From Filosporella fistucella (lineage: Eukaryota; Ascomycota; Leotiomycetes; Helotiales), in NCBI GenBank assembly GCA_030077755.1, contig JAQJZZ010000001.1, positions 558,001 to 622,000 of the forward strand: a stretch of 64,000 nucleotides of DNA, written 5' to 3'. This document shows, piece by piece, positions 23,530-32,903 of the stretch; position 1 is the first letter of the stretch, and every line of letters begins with the position of its first letter. The notes below the pieces were generated by a model that was not told the DNA's origin, ran no database searches, and saw only the letters and a list, made by a program, of their open reading frames with translations. The translations under genes were made by a program, and so were the position numbers.

Positions 23530-24100
23530 TTCGATCTGATAGAATGGAATGATTATGATTAGATGTTTCCGCTCTGGCAATAGGTAAGACTATTGGGCCC
23601 AAGACAGCATCTTATATGAATTTCATTCCACGTCTTGACTGTCATGCGGAAGCCCCACTACTTCAAAGTTGGCAGTTTCTCGGAATATGTCTTTATCGCA
23701 AGAGGCCGAACCATCTCACTCTGATAGTCAACTCTATGCCAAGATAGACTTTCGGTTTGGATTATAAATTGACACGCAGATTGCCCATCGCGACAAGACT
23801 TGCTGAATTAGCCTAGTAAGATTTAAGGTTTAAGTTAAGCCTGTCTAGTACTTAATTTTAAGTGCAAACTTCATCAACCCCAGGTGTACCTTGTCATTAT
23901 GGATTATCGCAGCCTCGGTCACCTGACGGAGATGCCCTAATTTGGCAGTTCCAAGTCTTGGCAATACTTAGGCTAGCGGATAGTACTTTTCACTGCTGAC
24001 AAATGCATCTTTGACCTCGTGCTTGTCAAAACCCCCTACTGTACTCATTTCAACCCTCAACTTCGAGAAACATCATCTACGAATCATTCCGGTTTCTAAA
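23530..24100. other. Divergent intergenic region
   Basis: About 570 bp between the epoxide hydrolase remnant and the transcription-factor-like gene. No ORF supported. Confidence 0.45.
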
Positions 24101-25032
24101 ATGCCATGCCGCTTACAATTCGTTACAGTCACCAACCCTTTGGGTCCCACTCCCGTTGAATCTCGGAAGTTGGCTCGTTCACACGCCTCCCGTCAAGTGC
24201 ATGCTCAGATACGGAGATCAAGGGTGCAGAAATACCAAAGAGAAATTGTAAAACCTCAGGAAGAGAAAGAAGAAGGTGTCATGGTCAGCCCAGTTGATTG
24301 GATCTCTAACTGGCGCTATGATCCTTTCTCATCTACAGCCTCTTTGTCATCTCGAGAATACCATCTCCTAGACTACTGTATGTCTCTACCTTGACCTCGA
24401 TTTTCAGTTCGTGCCCATAACCGCGGCCATTATATCTCTCCTTCACCCTTGAGATTTGCCATTCTAATCAACCCTAGATATTAACATCATGGCACCTTAC
24501 ATTGCTATACACTGTGGATTGTTCGACTATCAGGGTGATCATCTGCAACGGATTCTACGAGACTGGGTTGGACTTGCTTTTTCAAATCGAGATTTTCTAG
24601 AGACTGGAATCCTTCTTTCTGCATGTCGAAATATTCTCTCTAAAAATCCTGGAAATCCAGTCTTGACGCGAATGGCTTTACAGTACAAGCAAAGAAGTCT
24701 TCGAAGTTTAAGACAGGCACTCAAAGTTTCTCCTGGCATCTTGAGTTTTGCTATAGCCATTGCGCTAGCATTAGATGAGGTATATTCTGCAGATGTGACC
24801 AAATTTGAATCCAGCGATTAATATTCGCTTTTAGCAAAGATTTGGAGAATTGGAAATTGCAGAGCAACATTTCCAAGGTGTGCATGTAATAGTGGAAACC
24901 AATGGTGGAATACAATCTCTCGGTTTATCGGAATTATTAGAACGGATGTATTGGAGGCTTGCATATAATGCATTTAATGTTCCAATTAAGGATCATGCCA
25001 ATACTGAACGAAGACTCATGGGCCAGATTTAA
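24101..25032 (+). CDS. Fungal transcription-factor-domain protein without zinc cluster
   Basis: Exons 24101-24377, 24478-24779 and 24835-25032 give 258 aa. The N-terminus LQFVTVTNPLGP, then RSHASRQVHAQIRRSRVQKY, is typical of fungal regulators that have the 'fungal-specific transcription factor' helical domain but no Zn2Cys6 cluster. DWISNWRYDPFSSTA and EYHLLDYY follow, then FSNRDFLETGILLSACRN, MALQYKQRSLRSLRQAL and HVIVETNGGIQSLGLSELL, the family's helical core. At 258 aa it is shorter than usual (often 400-600), so either the C-terminus is truncated or later exons were missed. DNA binding is not evident; a regulatory role is inference. Confidence 0.7.
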
Positions 25033-25505
25033 TTCCACCGCCGCCCGGAGGAAAGATTCAAATCTGAAGTGGCGTAATACAGTGGATAGTATGTATTTTA
25101 AGGGTTTCGGGCAAAGCATATGTTTTAGCAGTTATTTCACACCTATCTGCATAATAAGAGGCCAGAATACTAACTGTAAATAGGGTTTCGGGGCTCTTGA
25201 ACCCAGCCTGCAATGCCAAGAATTGCGACTTCCTAATTTGGAAAATCAGCTTTAAATTGTATCAGTACAGTTCAACATGAATAAAGCTCTGCAGTCGCTG
25301 GATTTGTAAGGTTAATCTTCAATTATTGGATTTGTAAGGTTGATATTGTGTCATTTCAGTTTCTGGTACGTCGGATGAACACAGCTCTTTGAAAGAAGTA
25401 TAAAACTCCGTCCTGGCCTTAATAAATGGACAACAACATCTTCAACTCTTCTCACGAAACAATAACACCTCAATAACTAATAACTTCACCACTTCATTTC
25501 CAGTC
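25033..25505. other. Intergenic
   Basis: About 470 bp. A 14-bp direct repeat, GGATTTGTAAGGTT, occurs twice near 25,300 and 25,328. The CA/CT-rich tract just before 25,505 is a likely leader of the reductase gene. Confidence 0.5.
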
Positions 25506-26602
25506 ATGTCTTCATCTGTGACTATTCCTGTCGGCTCGGTGGTGCTCGTATCTGGAGCTACAGGCTTCGTCGCCGCCCACGTTATCCGAAACTTCTTGAA
25601 GCGTGGATACAAAGTTCGAGGCACCGTTAGGGACTTGGCCTCATCATCATGGCTTGTCGATGAGAAGCACTTCAAATCCTACGCAGACAGTGGTGACTTT
25701 GAACTCGTCGTCGTTCCCGACATCTCAGCTATCGATGCGTTTGATGAGGCAGTAAAGGGAGTCTCAGCAATTGCTCATCTCGCCACTGTTCTAACCTTTG
25801 ATCCAAACCCGGAAAATGTCATTCCACAGACGGTTTCTGGCGTTACATCCGTCTTGACAGCTGCTGCCAAAGAACCATCTGTTCGAGAGGTCGTGGTTAC
25901 TAGCTCTATCGTTGCCTCTATCATGCCTGTGGGAACAAAAGATCACAGACCAAATACTGTGGTGGATCGGAATACATGGAACGAAAGTGCTATCCAGGCT
26001 GCTTGGGCTCCACCTCCATACGAGCCATCCCGTCCTATGATGACTTATGCTGCTAGCAAGGTTGCTGCCGAGAAGGAGGTTTGGAGGTTTATGAATGAGA
26101 TCAAACCTCAATTTACAATCAATGTCGTCGCTCCTTCAGGTATCATTGGTCAACCTCTCCATCAGAAACATGTTGATAAGCCCGGAAACTGGGTGAGATC
26201 CCTCTTTGAAGGAGATAAACAAACACTTGATACAGCGTTTGGTTGTAAGTAAGATCCGGTAAATTGGTAGCGTCCTGCTAATCGTGTATAGCATTCTTCG
26301 TAGATGTTGAGGATATTGCTTTGCTTCATGTTGGTTCCATCCTGGATCCTAAGATCAAGAACGCACGCCTTCACGCCTGGGGACACAGTGCCAACTGGAA
26401 CGATTTCCTCGTTGTACTTCGTGAGTTGCGACCGAAGAAAGATTTCATAGCCGACTGGCCTGATTATTATCACCTTCGTATTTCCACCGATCAATCTCAA
26501 TCTGTTGCTTTGTTGAAGAAATGGGGCACCCTTGGAGGGTGGAAGCCGCTGAGAGATAGTCTGTTAGAGACTGTCGAAAGTCCCTACTTCCAGCTTGAAT
26601 AA
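25506..26602 (+). CDS. NAD(P)-dependent extended SDR reductase, GRE2-like
   Basis: Exons 25506-26244 and 26292-26602 give 349 aa. The Rossmann start VLVSGATGFVAAHVI carries the nucleotide-binding glycines, followed by YKVRGTVRD. Catalytic residues are Ser in VVVTSSIVAS and Tyr/Lys in MTYAASKVAAEKEV. The second exon has FVDVEDIALLHVGSIL, the usual substrate-side motif of this group. Such enzymes reduce methylglyoxal, isovaleraldehyde or other ketones, or act on dihydroflavonol-type substrates; the true substrate cannot be told. The 47-nt intron has GT-AG ends. A cytosolic location is expected because no targeting signal is seen. Confidence 0.9.
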
Positions 26603-27516
26603 GAGAGTTGGAGAAGGAAGAAGATGATGGAGGATATCTGAGAGTTTCAAGGCGTGGTCATAGTTGAGATCTAGATGGAGTTTGTTTCAATGAGATAACG
26701 TGGATTGAATAGATACGTAAGCCAGTATTTACAAACGCTTCAAACCTTGTTCAATTCTGGGCTGACTTTACGCCAATACGGGAACTAATGTAAAAATAGC
26801 AACCGTGATAATTGAGTACAAGAGATGTTAAGATGCTAAAGAATACTAAGAATCTAGATGTCCTTTGAGAAACGTCAGGGGGGGTCACTGCCTATGTTAG
26901 ATGATAGAAATCACCGGTACAAATTCTTTCTATTATTCGTGTTTTACCAGATATAAGAATGTTTCACACTTCCTGATGAACGCCATGAGAATTTACAAGA
27001 TATGTACATCAGCCATTGAACTCAATCTTGTATCTGCCGGAGGCCAGAACCACCTATATCACTGCCAATGTTATTGGCGCACGTAAAAGCCAACCCATCC
27101 CTTCGTCGTGTTGATAAAGTTGCCTACGGTGGCTGAATTCAAGGCATCAAGCTTCTTGGATCCTCAGTACCTGGTGGATCGATTGACAAATCTCCATTGA
27201 AAAGGAATTCCAGCCACAGGTTCAAGGTTTGTGAGTCGTGGACACCATCATTATGCCAAGCTGTTTGCATTGGTGAGCGTGGACGTTGCGCTTTTTGACT
27301 CGTGGCGTGCATCACACCCACATGACATTCGGGACTCGGCTAGTAGTCGCTAATATTTTGATATTGGTGAATCAATCTATAAGATAATTAAAGATTCCTT
27401 CTGTTACATCCCTATTCAGTTCAGTTCATCTTCATCAAACTACCAGAAAATTTTCATATAAACCTATCCTCTCATACAAAACATCTCAAAATCTCCTCCT
27501 CACAAATACAGACATA
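26603..27516. other. Intergenic
   Basis: About 900 bp with no supported gene. The final 100 bp (27,415-27,516) are CA/CT-rich like the leaders of genes elsewhere in this window and end at the small ORF below. Confidence 0.45.
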
Positions 27517-27612
27517 ATGGCATTCAAAGGAGGCTTTCTTCGCATGGTTATGAGAACTTGCTACTTTCTTGCCTTTTGTTGTGCAGCTATCATCACAGGA
27601 GCTTTTGCCTAG
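27517..27612 (+). CDS. Candidate 31-aa membrane microprotein
   Basis: The ORF starts MAFKGGFLRMVMRTCYF and continues into a single hydrophobic stretch (LAFCCAAIITGAFA), then TAG at 27610-27612. A textbook donor GTAAGTATAT begins right after the stop, and an acceptor preceded by CTAAC lies near 27,660. The following sequence would read FSARRNFGSRN if the stop were sense. So this may be a true small secreted/membrane peptide with a spliced 3' UTR, or the first exon of a decayed membrane protein. The leader upstream looks like those of real genes here. Low-to-moderate confidence. Confidence 0.35.
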   Translation: MAFKGGFLRMVMRTCYFLAFCCAAIITGAFA

Positions 27613-27755
27613 GTAAGTATATCTTTCAAAAATGTTAATACAAACTAACAAACTCTCAAGTTCTCCGCCCGTCGAAACTTTGGCTCTCGTAATACTCTGT
27701 TGTAGTGCTTTCAGTCATTATCTCCGTCAGAGATTCGAAAACAGTAAGAGGCATT

Positions 27756-28724
27756 TCAGCCCATGGTTTTCCTTCGAAATAGAACGCAAGTTTCACGTCT
27801 GCTTTCCCAGAGTCTAACATCTTGCCGAAGAGGCCCACTAAAATCTCGCACTTCCAACACATCCCAACCATCATCGTCGATCTCCCTGGCCATCGACTCA
27901 AATTCCGACTTGAAAAACGTCGATGTCCATTGCACGTCAACCCTTGACTCACCCCCAGTAGCATCGCTCGTAAACTGTTTTCTCATCCGCTCAACATGGT
28001 CAGGAACCTCCGCAGTCCACCAACATAATCGACCACTATCATCTCTATGAGTCCCGGGAAGGTTTTGGAATTTTAGTATAAGTAAAAGTCGTAATTTTGA
28101 TCCTTCAGATCCTAGTGTACGGAATACAGCTTCAATAGCAGGAGATATGTAGTCGAATCTTAGCCCTAAATACTCAACCTCCATAGGGGGGTAAATGCGA
28201 GCATGCTGATCCCGTCCATATACTTTGTGTAACCAAGTTGATTCCCAAACACGCGACGTGATCATTCCATTAGAATCCTTCTTCACGACCCTGGGTTTTG
28301 AAATTTCTGCCTCAAGGTATCGGAGGTATGATCGGTTTCTATTTCCGATGGTATAGAGGAAAGAGTAGATTGGGTTCCAGGGATCTTCTAATGGCCACTG
28401 CTGCGTTCCGCAGAATTTAAAGACGTTGTGGTGATAGAAGATAGCTGCAGCTTCAATGGAAATCATCCTATTCACACGAAGTAATCCGAATGTCACAGCG
28501 GCTACTTTTAAGCTTGGCAGCCGTTCCCGAGGTTCTGGATAATATCCGTCTAGAAGCATTGAGACCTTTGTGTAGACGATAATTGACTCCGAACTTATCA
28601 AAAGAAGTTTATAGATCTTGTTTCTAATCTCGAGCGGGAATGAGGTGAAGGTTGGTGCAGGGTATATTGCAAGTCCAAGAGGTTCGCCTTTGCGGTATCG
28701 AAGTCTACAGACCCTAGGCGCCAT
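27756..28724 (-). CDS. 2EXR/F-box-like domain hypothetical protein
   Basis: A single exon; from ATG 28724 it encodes 322 aa (an in-frame ATG at 28856 would give 366). The motif FTSFPLEIRNKIYKLLLI near residue 25 is the opening of the fungal 2EXR/F-box-like family, large in plant-associated ascomycetes, followed by LLRVNRMISIEAAAIFYHHN, another hallmark. The rest is typical of the family (NRSYLRYLEAEI, LRLLLILKFQNLPG). Function of these proteins is unknown. I prefer the 28724 start because family members begin close to the motif. The gene faces the transposon, which sits less than 200 bp upstream and may have disturbed its promoter. Confidence 0.75.
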   Translation of the reverse strand: MAPRVCRLRYRKGEPLGLAIYPAPTFTSFPLEIRNKIYKLLLISSESIIVYTKVSMLLDGYYPEPRERLPSLKVAAVTFGLLRVNRMISIEAAAIFYHHNVFKFCGTQQWPLEDPWNPIYSFLYTIGNRNRSYLRYLEAEISKPRVVKKDSNGMITSRVWESTWLHKVYGRDQHARIYPPMEVEYLGLRFDYISPAIEAVFRTLGSEGSKLRLLLILKFQNLPGTHRDDSGRLCWWTAEVPDHVERMRKQFTSDATGGESRVDVQWTSTFFKSEFESMAREIDDDGWDVLEVRDFSGPLRQDVRLWESRRETCVLFRRKTMG

Positions 28725-28902
28725 GATCGATGTAGAGTTTGAGGTTGGGTGATAGAAGAGCAAATAATCGTGCTTCTGGTAGATCAATGGGACTTGAAAC
28801 ACGATATCCGGTCGACAGTCCCAACGAGAGTTGGGTGAAGTAAAGATGGAGGTCACCGGAACCTCAGCTGGCGAGAACTGGTGTGGTCACACGTGACTGT
28901 TA

Positions 28903-28950
28903 CTCGATTTCCCGCCCACGTGCACACCCCGCTCACTTGCACACCCCATT
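28903..28950. repeat. Left terminal inverted repeat
   Basis: Begins CTCGATTTCCCGCCCACGTG. It contains two copies of a TGCACACCCC core about 17 bp apart. Pairs with the right repeat at 31431-31477. Confidence 0.9.
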
Positions 28951-29479
28951 AAAAAATCGGTCGCAGATTCCACTATTTCTTAAATCATTATAACTCTACC
29001 ACTTTATAAGCAATTGCGATGTTTTAAATAGTAGAATATGTCTATATATGCTTAGGAATCGATTAAAATAGTTTATTTATTTATCTAATTTTTATAAGGT
29101 GCCTAAATAACTTCCTTACCTCTTAATGCTCCCTATTAGATTTTTAGAGGGTATATTTTTGGAGAAGGAGAAGCAATATAAATAGCGAAGTAAGAATGGT
29201 AATTTAGAGCCTAAATGGCTTATTTTTAGGCTATATAAGACGATATAATATTAATATTATCGCTAAGGGCTAAAATAGTCGGATTATAAGCTCTAAAAGC
29301 TTCCTATAGCATAAAGGTAAAGGTGTTTATTACCAAGGAAAAATCGAGATTATTAAGGCCAATTAAGCTTAATATCTTAATAATTAATTAATATAAAGTT
29401 ATAATAAGCAGGAATACGTTTTAAGGGTATAAAATAATTATAGAATAAGCGTATTTGAGCGATAAACCTACTTCTTTAG

Positions 29480-31378
29480 CCTCCTAATTATCCTCCCACG
29501 TGATATGACTCTCACGGGTTCCTCTAGCATCTTAATATCCACTACACCATTATCCTTTTTTTTATAGGCCCTAAGCGGGAGTTTTTTACTTGATTTAATT
29601 AAAGCTTTTAGACTAAGCGCTACTAGGAGCTTGATTATTATTATCGTTACTAGCTTTTTAGACTTTTTAAATGTCTCTCATATAATAGCTTTCTTAATAG
29701 CATTTAATATAGCGACTTTAGCTCGGTCTACCTTGCGTATTTCCCTTTAAATAAACTCTTTAGCCTTTTAGGCATCCTTTGCTTTCTTATTTGCTTCTTT
29801 TCGAGCTTTGCCTTCCTTAATTATCGTATCCTTTTCTTATTAAAGTCGCCGCGCTTTTACGATCTCATTTAGGCCCTATAAATCACATCCATTTAAAGCT
29901 TTCCCTGCTATATTAAGCTTTTTGCCTCTCTTCCCACGTTTCTTTTCTTGCTCTAGCGACTTAATAAGCCCCTTTTTAATATGTTAATCGATCTCGAATT
30001 ACGTAGAGAGTTTAATTATAGCCTTAAGAATTAATTAAAGGTTTATAATCGATGGCTTTATGCGATATATATAGTGTGCCTTTCTCATAGCCTTCGAGGA
30101 ATAGGGAGTCTTTAGTATAGCTATCTCTTCCACTTTAGGTAATGGTCATTTAATCGCATCTAAAATAGCGTTAGGATTAAAAGGCCAAATGCTAGCTTTA
30201 GCCCAAGTAGATTTAATATTATCATTAATAAAGGATTCCTCCTATGCTTTATTAAAAAGCTTCTAAAACATATGTTTAGACATGCTAACGTAGCCTAAAC
30301 TCTCATATATTAAGCTATGGAGTCTTCTTATATATGAGGTGGCTAATGGATTAAAAAGACTAAGATTTAGAGGTTATAGCCGGTGCGTAAAATGCGGTAA
30401 TAGGATTAGGATAATTATTTTAAGCTCATTATAAAGTCATAGGAACGCCATATTAACGTGAGAAGAATGGCTATTAATAATAAGAAGGCGACGTCGATTT
30501 TTGGCTCTTTATTAAGTCTCTTTATTAAATATATCCTTAATTCATATTATTTTAAAGTTATTAGAGCTCTACCCATTAGGGCTCACACCGAAGTAGGCAG
30601 AGTTACCTAGTTAAAAATCCTCTACCTAGCTTAATTATAAATCCTTTAATTCGCCCTTATAAATCAATGTTAGCGACCCCTTCCATCTAAGTGGATTGCA
30701 AAATGCGAGTAAGCTAATAAATTCTCGACTGCCATCCTAGGAGGCCTACTTAATTCGGCTACTCTTATACGCCTCCTTATTTATAATACGATGCGTTATA
30801 GACGCCTGGCCAATAAGGAAGCCCTTCTCATCCCAATTATATATGTTTTCGGTAATAATATAATAGGTTTTAACTACTCATTAAAACTATGACATTTGGG
30901 TTAGTCATATTAGCCTAAAGCCTAAAATAAGAATAATAAATAACCACTAATTAAAATAACTTATTAAATTAAAGAAATATTAATATAAGAGCTCATATTT
31001 AGACTTTAAGCGGTTTTAATTAATATTCCGAAGGTAGACGCTTAATAGCTCCTTACTATAGCGACGGATAAATGATGAGACCCAGTTTTTTCCTATTTTT
31101 CTACCAATAATCTCCTTTATAAAGTTCCTAATAATTAAGCTTATAGGGGGCATGCCACGATTAGTCATCCTATTAATTTACTTAATTAAGATCTGCTCTT
31201 CTTCTTTAGTAAGGTTTTGGATGGACTAAGATAAGAAGTCCTCCCTTAAGCGAGTGATAGCTTTATAACGCCGCATTAGCGTTATCCTTTGCAAACCATA
31301 AGTTTTCGAGGTCCTAGAATAATTAGGATACTCCTAGCTATCCAAATCTATAAGCGCTTTAATTATACGAGCCTCCAT
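29480..31378 (-). pseudogene. Decayed pogo-type transposase
   Basis: The ATG at 31378 opens MEARIIKALIDLDS, then TAG where a CAG would be expected, then EYPNYSRTSKTYGLQR. Another stop follows FLS, and TAA follows EEEQILIK, all in one frame, so decay here is mainly by point stops rather than indels. The catalytic-core start (NWDEKGFLIGQ) lies around 30785-30860. The C-terminal half is degraded past certain recognition; the lower limit of about 29,480 is only an estimate. Confidence 0.75.
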
Positions 31379-31430
31379 TGTCGAGATATCAATTAATAAA
31401 GCAATAAGTGGGGGGTAAAAAATCGATATT

Positions 31431-31477
31431 TTGGAGTGTGCACGTAAGCGGGGTGTGCACGTGGGCGGGAAATCGAG
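31431..31477. repeat. Right terminal inverted repeat
   Basis: Reverse complement of the left repeat over 31 bp without mismatch, then imperfect for about 15 bp; ends GGGCGGGAAATCGAG before the flanking TA. Confidence 0.9.
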
Positions 31478-31479
31478 TA

Positions 31480-31910
31480 TGGCATCAAGAGATGCGCGGA
31501 TGTTTTGCATCACAATTGAAATATTATATACAAAGTGAGTTCCATAGGGAGAAATCTATGCCATTTCGAAATTTGTGCTGCCTCATGATTGTGTATATCA
31601 AAGTGATACAGACTATTCACCACGTGACTTATTAATTGTCCTCAGATAATGCGGTCGTGGGATCAGCTAAGAAGGATTTGGAGCATTGGGATGCTCTTCA
31701 TTTATTGACTGTTTTTTTCTTCGCTATACTAATATCCATGTCAATAATTCAAAAACTACATTTTGCTACATTTTGCAACATTTTGCAACGTCAAATTCCA
31801 TCCTTAGGTGTTAGCAAACGCTTACAAGATCTCATGACACTACTCGATCTTATCGCCCAACACTTCGACCTCATATACTTGTCAGCCCCCAATATCGGCC
31901 ATCATCCATA
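31480..31910. other. Intergenic, transposon to hypothetical gene
   Basis: About 430 bp. CACGTG lies at 31621-31626. A short tandem, three TACATTTTGC-like units, lies near 31,757-31,790. No gene supported. Confidence 0.45.
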
Positions 31911-32690
31911 ATGTCTTCCCTAAACCCATCACCTACACTTCCTGCAGATCTCGAAGCAGTTTTCTCTAAATACGCAAACGATCACGATGCTCTCCTTGAA
32001 GCCTTCATGCATATCTTCTGCGACCATGTTAGGGCAGATAGAATATTCTTACAACCAAGGAATCCAGATACGAGAGTATGTAAAGTTTTGAGATGGAGAA
32101 GAAATGATAGGATTCCGTGGTAAGCCTCCTACAAATCAGGTTCAACTTGAAATTTTGCTGATCTGAAATAGGCCTGCAGTACCAGGGGATATCAAGCCTA
32201 AGAAATGGTTTGTAGAAGATAATTGGGAGATCGAAGATCCTCTTTGGAGAGCTGCCATTCATGTTTGTTCAACTTCATATAATCTGGGCAAGAAGAAATT
32301 GCTGACATCAATACCTTCAGCTCAAACCAAGGCAATACCCCCCCACTTACCCCACCTTTCTCATCCCAAAATTCTAACAATCACAGTATTTATGTCGAAG
32401 ATCTTCAGAAAGGAGCCGATGAAGGTATTTTGAACTTGGAATTTGAGAGCAAATATATGTTTCACACCGCTTTTATCCATGCTCACGCACATTGGCCACC
32501 ACTTCCTGCTGAGGGACAAGGGACGGGCGAGACTAAATTTTATGGTTCAGTGCAGCCGGCTGTCTTCGATGGACCAAGAGTGTGGAGTGAAGAAATTCAT
32601 GAGTTAGTCGATAATTGTGTAGTGAGAATTGCGCCAATTATGATGGCCGTAGGGATGCGAGCACCGGGTAAGGAGAGTTTGAAAGGATAA
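31911..32690 (+). CDS. Hypothetical protein, about 193 aa
   Basis: Best exon chain is 31911-32119, 32172-32262 and 32409-32690. The first join (NDRIPW into PAVPGDIKPKKWF) is clean. The second uses a weaker GTTTGT donor; a stretch reading YVEDLQ just upstream of the chosen acceptor fits the protein well but is in the wrong frame for this donor, so that junction is unsure. Segments such as AVFSKYANDHDALLEAFMH and YMFHTAFIHAHAHWPP suggest a small soluble alpha+beta protein. I do not recognise a family and see no signal peptide or membrane helix. Confidence 0.55.
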
Positions 32691-32903
32691 ATCATACGAT
32701 AATTGAGAGAAATTGGATTTGGCAAAGATGCTTGCCCGAATCAAAATGGCTATTGTAGTCCACCGTTGCTCAATGGGATGTCCAAGATTCAACTTCTCTT
32801 AATACTCTTCGCCATCATCAACTGGAGAACGTCATCTCTACGGTTCTCTGTCGGAAGGAATTATCGTGATGCTGGATGGTAGTCTAGTAGTAGAATTGTG
32901 CCT

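Larger units (their letters stand above)
28903..31477 (-). mobile_element. Fot1/pogo-like DNA transposon, RIP-degraded
   Basis: A 2,575-bp element bounded by inverted repeats (28903-28950 and 31431-31477, first 31 bp identical) and flanked by TA on both sides (28901-28902 and 31478-31479), the target duplication of the Tc1/mariner/pogo superfamily. The interior is extremely TA-rich and poor in CA/TG, as after RIP. The minus strand still encodes pogo-type transposase pieces: MEARIIKALIDL, TLMRRYKAITRLREDFLS (N-terminal HTH region) and IYNWDEKGFLIGQAS (first catalytic Asp). At about 2.6 kb it is longer than typical Fot1 (about 1.9 kb). Inactive. Confidence 0.9.

Noticed and set aside
28903..31477. 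Host genes inside the TA-rich island
   Set aside because: All recognisable coding fragments belong to the transposase; the rest has stops every few codons in all frames.
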